Assembly (NCBI GenBank): GCA_023055505.1
Contig: JALIRH010000013.1
Span: forward strand, 4,092,001 to 4,156,000
DNA: 64,000 bases
Reading direction: 5' to 3'
Origin: Callipepla californica brunnescens
Lineage: Eukaryota > Chordata > Aves > Galliformes > Odontophoridae
Each line of letters starts with the position of its first letter. The stretch's first letter is position 1. The notes under the pieces were generated by a model. The model made no database searches, was not told where the DNA came from, and worked only from the letters and a program-made list of their open reading frames with translations. Position numbers and translations under genes: made by a program. This document shows, in pieces, positions 50,152 to 60,188 of the stretch.

Positions 50152-53100
50152 CTGGAAAGCAGGGAATGCACATCTTAGAACACTACTTTCACACCTTTAT
50201 GGTGGTTTCCCAGTGACATATAGCATCAGAGATTCAGATGAATTGGGTGATTTTTCCTGCCAGACACGCTGACAGAAATGATGGTAAGAAGCACACGAGG
50301 AAAAACAGCCTATGCTAACATCTGTGCAGAAGTATAAGCTAAAAAAAAGGAAAAAGAAGCCAGATGCATAGAGCCGTGGAAAACAGGATTCTACTTATCA
50401 CAGATATTATTTTTAAAATGCTCATCTGTTGATCTAAGTCAGTGACGTTTGGGTTTCAGCGGCAGAGCTGGTAAAGAACTGGAGCAATTAACTGCTATTT
50501 TTACAGTAGTGTTTTCATTCAGGTATTTGTGTTGTACGTTTTATTTACATCTGGGAAAAGACAGATTTATTGTTTCATGCTCCTGCGGAAATCTCTCTCT
50601 ACAGCTGGGAATCTGGAACAAAAAAAACAAATGGTCATCCACTAGCTCTAAATTGTGAATCTCTGAACACACGCTGTGAAGAAATCTCATATTCTCCTAA
50701 AAAGTATGTGCTGGGCAATTGCAGATAATGAACAGATTCATAAAAGTCGTAACATATTGACGAACGATTTGCAAACAGACAAAGAGCTAAATTTGTTCTC
50801 AATTTGGATTAAACTATTCTTAGTGAAAAATTCAGGAGCTCTGTACAGGAATTTAAATCAGCTGGTTAGTCCCGCATAATCAGCATATTCTTTCATCAGG
50901 ATCCAGCATTTCTTTAACAAGACAGACGTGAAGGAGAACACAGCCTGCCTTCTCTGGAGGCCACAGTGAGTCTACAGAGCTAGAGAGGAATCTGCGGGGT
51001 GTTTGAGCACGCAAAACAATTAGCCCGTTCATGTCACATCATGCTTCATACTGATGCTGTTAAAAAAGACACTTTGGAATTCTTGTATGCATTTTTCAAG
51101 TATTAGCCCAAATACAGTTTTAATAGTTAAAGAGTAAACTTAAGAGACAGTATTTTGTGCTACAAGAATGAAGAGATGTTCTCTGCTTTGGTAGCAGAAG
51201 AGTGAACACTTCTCTTTGAGATTAAGAGCATCCAATTTACAGCACCTTTTGACCTACGAATAAAGAAGCAATGCTTGATATCTTTGAGTTGCTGTGTCAC
51301 CAGTTCAAGATCTTATGTCAACGTTTATTCTGTATCTTTTTTAGCCTTCCATGCTTGTGCACAGTGCAATGTAATTCTGAAAAAGAGAAATCACTATTTC
51401 TGGACAAAGTACCCGGGTTGCTCTGAAAGTAATGCCTCCTATTTATTTCCATGGAAACTACAACAAAGAGCACAATGACTCTATTTGAAAGAGTAAATTC
51501 TCAATAACAAAACATCCTTTTCCAACACAGCGGAGGCACCCACTGCCACCACAGCTGAAATACATCACTCAGCCCTCACTGTGCCCACACCCACTGTCTG
51601 GTCTCCAGAATGTTCAGCAAGTGCTGACAAATGTTGATAGGTGCCATTCTTTCTGCAGGGAGGAATTCAATGGCACCCCTTTGCTCCATCTTTACCTCGA
51701 TGTCAGATGCCATTCTATCTGACTGCCCCTCTGCTGCCACCTGTCACACAGCCACACAAAGCAATGGGATGTTGGTGGGAAGGGTCAACCTATACTACCT
51801 GAACCACCACCATCTGACTCTAATGTCATGAGCCACAACCCTAAAATAGGAGGCACATCTTTTGGAGCAGCCCTCATGCGCCTTGCTAAGCACAGCACAA
51901 AAATACTCTGCAGTTTTCTCTTATCCTGAAAGACATTTTCAGGATCTTTTGAAACCGAGAGCCTCTGTAAGCAGGTGAAAAAGCATCACTTTGCTTAGTA
52001 ATACTCATCTGAGAGGGAAAATTCAAAGATTGCCTACAGCTGTGAATACATAGAGTGTTCTGGAATTGTACATCTGTACTGTCTGCTGCAGCAACAATGC
52101 AGCTTCAATATTAAACTCATATTTACATACAATATTACAATTCCAATCCCTGACAGAGTTACCTCCACTACTGTACCAGTTATGCAGCACGGTACAGTAA
52201 ATGGAGCGGCCATGTCACGCACACACAATTACAATAAAATCTGCTGTACACTTTCATTTCATCCACCCTCTTTCCACATGATTCCACTTTTATTTTATAA
52301 TAATTAAAAAACAAACAACAATGTTTTCATGCTCTTGGTTTCCGTAGCTGTCTAAATACATTTATCTCAATTATTTTTCAACCATTTTGTGGGACCACAT
52401 TATGCCAACAAGTCAAGTAACTGCAAATGGCAGTCTCTCGTCAGCTTCAGGCTTATTCAGCATCACGGCCTCAGTGAGTACATTTGTGCATTACTTGCTT
52501 TTTCTCATCTGAGTTTTCTTGTTTTTCTCCATCTCTGAAACTACCAACAACAGAGAATGTCAGAAACATTCTCTTGATCCTCCCTTTAAAAACCATATCA
52601 GGTACGTCAAATCCATCAAATCCATCCTGGACATTTTTCTGATTAGAGAATTCAGGCCACATAAGAGCTTCCTCTGTGTGCTACTCAAAAGAATTACCTA
52701 AAATCTATATAGCACGAAGCACAAAGTATGCTGGCACTAGCTTCAGGCTAAGGGTACTACTGAAAAATCATCAAATCAGGGCAAGCATGAAGAACAGCTC
52801 TGCTTTCCGAGGCTATGCACAAGGGAAGAAAGTCATTGCTGATGAGCTATCTCAGAAATGCCAGCAGCCAAATAACAACTGTTTCTGTAGATGAGGGCAG
52901 AGACACATCGGTACTACAGGCAGCTGAAGTACAATTACTTGTTCTCGTAATTTCCCACTTTTTATTAGCCAAGCTTTAAAGGACGCCGGTTTAGTACCCT
53001 GAATAGAGGCTCACAGTAAAAATGACATATGACAACAGAATTACACAGCATGCTCTGCTAACCTGAACCTGTTCGCCTCTTGGAAAAATCTAACATGCAA

Positions 53101-53747
53101 AACAATGAAGAAAGGGAAAAGATGATTATGACAATGCGCACTGAGGGGCTGAGGTTCCTGGCACAAAGAGCCCGGCGATGCCAGCAGCCCGTCCTGAAAC
53201 ATGTGTCAGGGTCTTGAGAGAGAAAAAGCAGAGACAAACATATCGGGATGGTATCACAGCTTTCTCCACGCTGTGACATTTTCCTTATGGAACTGAGAAG
53301 CCCCTGTTTGCTTACAGGCAACAACATCCACTTGGTTCTTGCTATTGGGATTTGGAGGAGGGAGGGAAGTGAAACCTCCCGAGAACTGAATTTGGCCTGG
53401 GCTGCATGAGAAAATCAGCATTTCAGAGGACTGCTCATGCCCCACTTACTACATATTCTTACTAGACAATGTTAAACACTTCTAATCTTTCAGAATGAAA
53501 ATGTGGTTCTTGGAAATTATGTGATTAACCCCCACTGACTGTCACTGAGACCTGAACGCCTTTACCTTTGAAAATGTTCTATCTCACATTCCTCTCCCTG
53601 AGACTTTAAAGGTGCTTTTGAGAAAAGGAGCATTACCTTACAGTAAGTCCCTCACATCTATGTGAATTTTAACTACCTTAAAAAAGCTTTGGAGATTGAA
53701 GACTAAAATGAAGCTCTCTAATTATAAGAGAGGGAAACTTCACAAAC
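50152..53747 (-). other. TENM1 intron with a mariner-type insertion
   Basis: About 3.6 kb of intron containing one recognisable transposon at 51415-51873. The remaining sequence is AT-rich and I see no exon or RNA gene in it. Confidence 0.8.
51415..51873 (+). mobile_element. Mariner/Tc1-type element, Galluhop-like, non-autonomous
   Basis: The left end reads GGGTTGCTCTGAAAGTAATG and continues GCCTCCTAT-like. The right end, read on the opposite strand, is GGGCTGCTCCAAAAGATGTG, then the same GCCTCCTAT. Over 28 bases 22 match, so these are terminal inverted repeats. Both the sequence and the following CCATGGAAACTACAACA block are as I recall for Galluhop, the mariner-like family of chicken. The element is about 459 bp, far shorter than a full mariner of about 1.2-1.3 kb. 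No transposase reading frame was recognised in it, so it is an internally deleted copy. A clean TA target duplication is not obvious. Strand is nominal. Confidence 0.75.
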
Positions 53748-53942
53748 CTTCCTCACAGATCTCTCCTTTGTATCCAGGAACGCAGATGCAGACTCCCATG
53801 ATACAGGTGCCATGGCCAAAGCAGGTCGGGTCGATACACTGCTCTTCAGGAACATCACATTCTGGTCCTTTCCACCCATTTCGACACACACAGTGACCTT
53901 TCTCATATTCTCCATTTCCACTACAGAGAACCGGGCAGGAAT
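53748..53942 (-). CDS. TENM1: TENM1 exon: EGF-like repeats 2 and 3
   Basis: The exon encodes EGF2 ([20 protein letters not shown], then RNGWKGPEC) and EGF3 ([19 protein letters not shown], then [11 protein letters not shown]). In EGF2 the third cysteine position is Tyr (GNGEY), leaving five cysteines and one unpaired. In teneurins the unpaired cysteines of EGF2 and EGF5 form intermolecular disulphides that make the covalent dimer. The exon is 195 bp, phase 1 at both ends. The acceptor CTTCTTCAG is good; the donor GAAG|GTTTGTG departs from the usual GTAAGT/GTGAGT, but the frame across it is exact. Confidence 0.96.
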
Positions 53943-54934
53943 CTGAAGAAGGCAGATTGATGTTTTTAATATATTTACATTCTAACATATATCAAAATTT
54001 ATTGCATTTATCATTTTGTAAACAGCTTTTCTACTCTTGCCCTCCCAATCCTCCACTTGATTGAGGACTGTGACAAGCTGAAATCTTTAAATGAGGTACT
54101 GCAGCAATGATACAGGCACCCTAGTGTCCTCAGCCTGCTTCACCTTAACACTGACTTGAAATGGGACATCCTGAAAGACAAACATCCCTTCCCTCGGTGG
54201 GCCTTTGCAGAGATTTTGCACAGTGATGCCTGTTTATGGTTTTCTTTAGCATTATTATTTGTTACCTGAGAAGCAAGATACTGCCTTCTTCTTTCTTCTA
54301 TGCAGACATCTCACTACCAAAGTTTTTAGCTACAGCTGATCTGCATGTAAACCAGTGATGTGGAAACTTAGTTTTACAATCCACTATCAATGTCTGATCC
54401 AATCAATCTCTTAAAATAACCACAATCAAAAATTTGAGGAAGAACAGGAAAAACATGAGATCCTTGAAAGAGAATATTTGGTAGATGATGGACAATACAG
54501 ACATCAGATCACATCATCTATTTAGATTTCATTCCACATGCTGGAAAGTCGGTATTGGTTTAGGATTTTTTCTCACCCCTATTCAAGTTAAGATCACATA
54601 AGCATTTGACTGAAGTGAACTGTCACTTTTAAATAACCGTAAACACTATGTTCAACTGACCCTCTTATTAAAAAAATACAAATCACAAATGGGTGCAGAG
54701 AGGGTTGGACGAATCTGTCGTCTCCAAAAGTCACAGCGAGAGAAGTTGTTGAGGCACCTTAGCTAAAGTACAGCATAAAAAACTTTCTATGCTTTTGCTT
54801 GTGGTGTATCTGCCATCTGTCTGAAGAAAGGAATCAAATCTCATGTAATGACTTAGAATCTTTCTAAGTTCAGCTGTCACATGCCATGATCACAATCCCT
54901 GTCCTGCATTGCAGGTTAGCTGACATGAGATTAC
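53943..54934 (-). other. TENM1 intron
   Basis: A 992-bp intron with donor GTAATCTC and acceptor GCCTTCTTCAG. No repeat family or additional exon was recognised. Confidence 0.8.
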
Positions 54935-55036
54935 CTTTTGCGCAATCAGGACCAAGGAATCCTGGGAAACAGTGGCAGTGCCCCGAGATACATTCTCCAT
55001 TGCCATTGCAATTAGTAGAGCAGTCATCCAGGACTT
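54935..55036 (-). CDS. TENM1: TENM1 exon: EGF-like repeat 1
   Basis: This 102-bp exon encodes EVLDD followed by a complete six-cysteine EGF repeat ([11 protein letters not shown], then [13 protein letters not shown]) and ends AK. The acceptor is AATAG|AAGTCC and the donor AAAAG|GTAATCTC. It is too short for ordinary ORF calling and was found by splicing logic: the split G from the preceding exon and the split G at its end restore Glu and Asp codons. Entry and exit are both phase 1, so skipping it would remove exactly one EGF repeat without a frameshift. Confidence 0.95.
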
Positions 55037-58000
55037 CTATTTATTCAGAGTGTCATGCACAAAGGAAAACACAAATCAGTTGGATTTGAAATGCATGGCA
55101 TCTTCACCCCACTCTGTGGGACACATCTCAACATATAAATAGGTGAGGAAGCAGTAAAAGGCCCATTTCCATTCATGGGAAGAATAAAACAAAATTCCTG
55201 CTCAAGCAGCTTACAAATATTAGATTTTGTCTTGACAGCTTTGAGATAATAAGTGCATCATTCATATTACACCAGAAAGCTTTTAAAGTAAGTGTTCATG
55301 TAAAATTTACCACCATTAAAAGCACTGCAAGAACCAAAGTATTTGTGGAGAAATGTTCGCTTTAAACACTTTCTTTTATTGCTGAAGTAATTTGTTGGAA
55401 ACTTGTCTATAGAGTGTACCATCTACCACGGTGTTCATTTGAAGCAGGTGAATTGCATTCTTTGGGGGAAGGCAGCATTTTTACTTCTACACAAGATGAA
55501 AAAACATCTTTCATAAAGAGATAAAACTCAAGGCTTCTATAGGCCTACCAACAAGATTTGAAGGAAAAATCCACCTTTAGGTCTAATCTTAAACTACTGC
55601 ATGCTTCATCATACAGCTTGGGATAGGAAACCACTTAACCTGACACGTCTTGGGGCAGGCTTAGGTCTTTACATTTGCAAGCTGTCCTTAATCTACACTG
55701 AATTTCCTATGGGATTTCAGTGGTTTCAATGATTTAGATGCATTTTATGTGAAGAATGGGAAACAAATGTAAGGCTAAGATGCTCCCAAGATGGGTTATA
55801 AGCATATCCTACCACCAATATCAGTAACTGAAGTAAGTTTATTTTGGTCTTATTTATGGACACTTGGACAGACAAGCATTGGTTCCTCATGAAAACTTGT
55901 ACTGACACTGAAAAGCATTCATTTCCTTTCAGGCTATCACTTTATACTAAAAAATGGACATTTGATATGTAACTGTTCATCAGATATGCACAACCTAGGC
56001 ATGGGTATCTGTTTCAAGGTCAAGAAATCAGCTTTTTTTTTTTTCATAATCAAGGGCTTTTTTGGCAGATACGCAGCGCATTATTAATTTTTACATAGTA
56101 CTGCTCATTATCAACTGCTCCTGCTCTGTGTATATACTTGTCTGTCTTCTCAGTTTCCTAGAATCACATGATAAAGGATCACTACATTGACTTGAAGTGA
56201 AGAATTGACTGTTTGAACAGTTAATTCCCTGGGACACAACGTCCAGTTTGGGTTGGCCTTTATTCAGTCTACAGAATTACTGGAGGCATGACAGATTTTG
56301 CAAGCAAATTACACTCCGCCCCACTCCCCTCCAAGGGAAACTCAGATCACAGCTTTAGTTAATGTGTCAGCAAAATCAATTTTGTACAAAACTGACATCC
56401 AGCAACTGAAAAGACTTCCTAAATGGATGCTCAAGAGGAGGCCAAGAGTGCCTCATGCAGCCAGCAGTGACATACAGCAGAGATGTGTGCCAGCTCTCAC
56501 CCCGTCCCGATTGATTCTTTTGTCAGTAAAGAGGTAAAACATGACTCAACCCCCAGACACTCCCCAGCGTCTGTGGGAAGGAGCACGGCTTGAGGATCAG
56601 AAGATGATAAGATTTTTTTTCATGATTCCTTCTTCTCTACCCTCCACTTCCCCCAAAGAACCACAGTAGAAAGAAAAGTGTAAGAAGAAGATGTACATGT
56701 GTGAAATCACAACAGCTAGCAGTGGTTTCAAATTCATCAGCAGTAGATTCCTGCAGCACAAAGCCTCATTTTCCCCCCAGTCCTTTCCGACCACTTGCTT
56801 CTCACAGCTATTTCTCAGGTTCATGGACTCCTGTCCACCCTATGGCCCTCACTGCTCCCCTCCATAAGACCCAGCCTGTTCTGCCTATTGGCCACAGAAG
56901 GGATAAGCACCTTCTTCCTCACCAAATTTAATGGAAAATGAACTGCAGCATTCAATTGCATCTATATATATATATTTATTTATTTTTGTGATGATATGCT
57001 ACTTAATGATGAAATACTGTTTAGACTGCCCTGTATAAACACTGCTGTGCTACAGTAGAAATAAACAAAGAGACAGATATTTGGATTCTGATCTGGACTG
57101 GAGTTTGGCCAGGTTTTATGCTCCTCGTAGAGCATCTGTGAGCATGCCTCATAAATGGCTTGAGAATTATTTTCTCACATAACATTGAACAACGGCATTT
57201 TTTCCCCACTAGTAAGAGATTCACATTTCTCCACAAAGCAAATATGAACTTTTAAACATAAAAAAAACCTCACTACACTTCTATCTCAATTTTGAAATAA
57301 TTTCCCTGGAAGTCCTTCACCAGTCTTGGTATTTGAATCATACTGTCCTGCTCCACAAGGTGTTTACCATCAAGTAAAAATAGCATCCAATTGTTCTAAG
57401 AGCAGATGGCATGTCCATTGCTAGTAAAGACATCTTGCTAAACATATGGCAGAACAGGTTAACTAAAGGGCAAAGTGGTTAAAGTCTTGCAGCAAACCAA
57501 GGCACTCATAAATACAACACCTCACCTGAAATGAAATTCCAAACAAACCCTATGTGCGAGCACTGCTCTGCAACAGCACTTAAGAGTTGCAAATGTTTGC
57601 CCACCTTTATTTATTAAGGAGGCAACAGGGATTTCACATCCCACCAGGACAGTGTCTCCTCTATTTGACTTTGAGTTCCAAAGACAACGGTGCAGTTGAA
57701 TAATTGTATAAAACAACAGCAAAAATCCTTCAAACAACAGCAATCAAATCCACAAAGGCAGCCTTTTTAGATTTTCTAATTGATTAAAACACTGAAAACA
57801 CAAACATATAAGGCATGGATAATTTTTGTAGGATTTATGGTTCCTGTGTAAATAGATAGGGTAGACATATTCTCTTTCTGCTTTGAGCAAGATAACACCA
57901 GAAATTACTCATCCATTTAAGCTATCACATAAAAGTTTTAAAACACATGACAACTTCACACATAATTAATTTGTTAACACCCATCTTTAATAAACGAATG

Positions 58001-58179
58001 TTTCTATTTGCCTAATATCAGCATAAATATGAAGTTACTCCACTGTGGTTAATTAAACAGAACTGAAATAAAACATTTTTAAGAGAATATTTAAGAGAAG
58101 CTGGGATCAACAAACTATTTTCAAATGCAGCTTTCCAGAGCAGTAATCACTCTAACAGTTTTACTGTCATTGTTCTTAC
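55037..58179 (-). other. TENM1 intron
   Basis: About 3.1 kb of AT-rich intron. It includes an A/T simple repeat (ATATATATATATTTATTTATTT) near 56960-56985 and a T run near 56033-56044. I see no exon, no recognisable transposon and no RNA gene. Confidence 0.75.
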
Positions 58180-58390
58180 CGATTGCCGTGGTCAGCACAA
58201 ACACTTGCTCCACTTTCTTTCCGTCATTGTAAAACGCCATATGCCAAGCACCTTGATCCATGTACTCAATGAAGCCTGTCTCTTGTAGTGAAGTTAAGAT
58301 CAGATTCCTGGGAGCTTGCTGAGGCTCCTCTGAGTTTTTTGGTTCCTGCTTAATTAACTGCTTTCCGTCCATCAATTTTACAAAATCAAA
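58180..58390 (-). CDS. TENM1: TENM1 exon: extracellular segment just before EGF1
   Basis: This 211-bp exon encodes FDFVKLMDGKQLIKQEPKNS at its start and ILTSLQETGFIEYMDQGAWH followed by MAFYNDGKKVEQVFVLTTAI at its end. It continues the cysteine-free extracellular region. The charged middle (KQEPKNSEEPQQAP) is a variable loop, while the YMDQGAWHMAFYNDGK part is the conserved teneurin core (YLDxGxWHLAFYNDGK in paralogues). The acceptor is TTATTTCAG|TTT (phase 0) and the donor ATCG|GTAAGAAC (phase 1), completing a Glu codon with the next exon. Boundaries and frame agree with both neighbours. Confidence 0.95.
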
Positions 58391-59040
58391 CTGAAATAAT
58401 AATGAGGAACAATTAACCACGTAGTAAATTTTTATGGAATCTGCTCTCCATGTCTAATTCGAACAGCAACAAGCAGCTGAAATCTCGAGAGGAATTGCCT
58501 GGCTGACAAAGTGTTCATCAGTGTGGACAGCAGTTGCATAACTATTGCATCAGTAGCATCGGTTCTTCAAGTCAGAAATAAGTATTATGGTAGGTCAGAA
58601 ATATGGCACCAAACTTGCTGTCTGCTATGGCAGAGTAAATTCAGACTTGCTGCACTAAATGTAGCAAGCTAACGTCAACATTGCATCCCTTTCATGGGAA
58701 TAATTCCAAAATTCCCAAGCTGTAATGCTCAGGCCATGTAGTGGTTCATCTCAAATGAAAAAAAACAGGTAAATTATGCTGTTCTATACCAAATGTTTAT
58801 ATATCTGTTCCTTAATATCAATATCAAAAGCTGCTTCTACGTTTTGTTTATGATTAATTTAGTTGATGCCAATAATTGACTATTTTGTGACATGAAAACA
58901 ATACTTAATGGAGTTGATTCCAACAACTGATTTTCAATAAAATTCAAATTCAGCTCAACTGAAGGACCACCTTCAATTAAAGCCAATGACAGCTCAAATA
59001 TCTTCTTTCAAAGACAGAACCTCATGTAAATTGTTTTTGA

Positions 59041-59060
59041 GGTTAGACTAGATGATCCCC
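59041..59060 (+). mobile_element. CR1 3'-end remnant, opposite orientation
   Basis: GGTTAGACTAGATGATCCCC matches the plus-sense CR1 block that normally reads TTGGACTAGATGATCT near the element's 3' end. It directly abuts the inverted CR1 fragment at 59061. It is only about 20 bases, so the assignment rests on this short match and on its position. Confidence 0.5.
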
Positions 59061-59400
59061 ACAGAATCACACAATTGCAGGGATTGGAAGGGACCTCTGA
59101 AGACCCCTCTGTCCAACCCCCTGCCAAAGCAGCTCCCTACAGCAGATGATGCATGAAAATGTCCAGGCAGCTATGGACACAGCTATGGACATCTCCTTTT
59201 CAGGAATAGCTCCTGAAAAGGAGATTCCACCATCTCTCTGGGCAGTTTCAGTGCTCTACCACCCTCCCAGTAACAAAATTCTTCCTCATGTTCTTGTTGA
59301 ACTTCCTGTGTTCCACATTTCGCCTACTGCCCCTTGTCCTGTTGTTTCTAAACAATCTTTCTGTGATTCTGCATCTAAGCTTATCACATATGGTGCAATC
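59061..59400 (-). mobile_element. CR1 LINE fragment, 3' end
   Basis: The plus strand begins with ACAGAATCACA...TTGGAAGGGACCTCTGAAGA and continues with diagnostic blocks such as TCCAACCCCCTGCCAAAGCAG and CTACTGCCCCTTGTCCTGTT. This is the reverse complement of the 3' end of a bird CR1 LINE. It is a 5'-truncated copy, as most CR1 insertions are, with no coding capacity. It contains a local 13-bp perfect inverted repeat at 59193-59223. The lower boundary is clear and the upper boundary approximate. Confidence 0.85.
59193..59223. repeat. 13-bp perfect inverted repeat inside CR1
   Basis: CTCCTTTTCAGGA (59193-59205) and TCCTGAAAAGGAG (59211-59223) are exact reverse complements separated by ATAGC. 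It follows a tandem CAGCTATGGACA duplication, so it probably arose inside the CR1 copy after insertion. Confidence 0.93.
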
Positions 59401-59741
59401 CTGATATCAGACAGCAGAAAAGCCTATTATCATCTGTTGAAATGATAGCTTCACATGCCGAATGCATTAAGGAATAAAAGAGAGCTGAATGTAACCAGCA
59501 ATACTGCACATTCTTTTTGCTGAGATAGCCTTCCTCCTGCAAATCCCCAGCAGAAAATGCTTAGAAATAATATTTGTATCAGAAACAAGAATTGTAAACA
59601 GCTTTTTTTCTTCCCCCTACTTAAACTGACAGTTGTTTTGATGAATATCTAAAAAGACTAAAGCGTTTTCAAATAAATTGGTATTTCACACCTCTATCCT
59701 AAGAGAAGATGCTGGATCTACAGAGTGTGCACCTGTCCAGA

Positions 59742-59753
59742 CCCCCCCCCCCC
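59742..59753. repeat. C12 homopolymer
   Basis: Twelve consecutive C on the plus strand, flanked by A on both sides. The minus (gene sense) strand therefore carries G12 in the intron. Length polymorphism is likely. Confidence 0.95.
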
Positions 59754-59988
59754 AGTCATATGGCAGTGGTCAGAATTGCTGACCTTGTTGATACGATACA
59801 AAGCTGCCTCTCCATTTGGATGGGCGTGTTTTGAGGGTTCAGCTAAACCTCAGTAGAAGAATGGCATGAATTCAATGCTTTGGTTACAGTCCCTTCCTTC
59901 CTTCCTCCCTGCATTGCAAGTGCATTGAGAACGCCAGCATCCATTGCTCTTTGAAACCGTAATGCGTGATAACATCGCTAATAATTAC

Positions 59989-60188
59989 CTGAGTGTGAGT
60001 GGGTGGAATGTTTCTTCTGCCGTAAATTCCTAGCAGAGAATCCTTTGCCAGTGAAATGTTAAATTTCAGGTACACGGGGTGATGGATGGTGATCTGAAAG
60101 CGCCAGAATAAGCCGGGTGGGATGGTTTGCATAACTTGTGCTCCAATCTCAACTTCTCCTGTGTCGATGGCCCGTCCCTTCTGGAACA
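59989..60188 (-). CDS. TENM1: TENM1 exon: extracellular segment before EGF repeats
   Basis: The exon encodes [20 protein letters not shown], then a segment containing [10 protein letters not shown], and ends in NIPPTHTQ. This is the conserved extracellular part of teneurins between the membrane helix and EGF1, rich in predicted beta strands and without cysteines. NIS, in the segment ending LKFNIS, is a potential N-glycosylation site. The donor is CAG|GTAATTAT and the exon ends in phase 0, matching the next exon. The upstream edge is uncertain. I chose the acceptor ending at 60189 because it has a T-rich tract before AG. The frame stays open to 60270, where TAG precedes ATG, so a longer exon is possible. 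Identity of the coding part is secure; only the start is in doubt. Confidence 0.85.

Larger units (their letters stand above)
58391..59988 (-). other. TENM1 intron
   Basis: The intron runs from donor GTAATTAT to acceptor TTATTTCAG. It contains a run of 12 C at 59742-59753 and two CR1 fragments meeting tail to tail near 59060. No further exon is recognised. Confidence 0.8.
3326..60188 (-). other. TENM1: Teneurin-1 gene, central part (13 exons, partial at both ends)
   Basis: Thirteen minus-strand exons, each bounded by AG/GT, join in a continuous frame of about 759 codons. Teneurins are large type II transmembrane cell-adhesion proteins of neurons that bind latrophilins and other teneurins across synapses. 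Assignment to TENM1 rather than TENM2, 3 or 4 rests on paralogue-typical stretches recalled from the family: [10 protein letters not shown] in EGF2, [15 protein letters not shown] in EGF4, NNCYASPLCQGSPDPL in the cysteine-rich part, and DRSPFISEKRTLWLPWNRF later. The fit to TENM3 and TENM4 is clearly poorer. The N-terminal cytoplasmic and membrane exons and the NHL, YD-repeat and C-terminal exons are outside the window. No disabling stop or frameshift was seen in any exon, so the gene looks functional. Confidence 0.9.

Noticed and set aside
3326..60188. Assignment of the gene to TENM3, which I recall also lies on chicken chromosome 4
   Set aside because: EGF2, EGF4, the cysteine-rich segment and FISEKRTLWLPWNRF fit TENM1; TENM3 differs at these places as far as I recall. 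A protein alignment would settle it.
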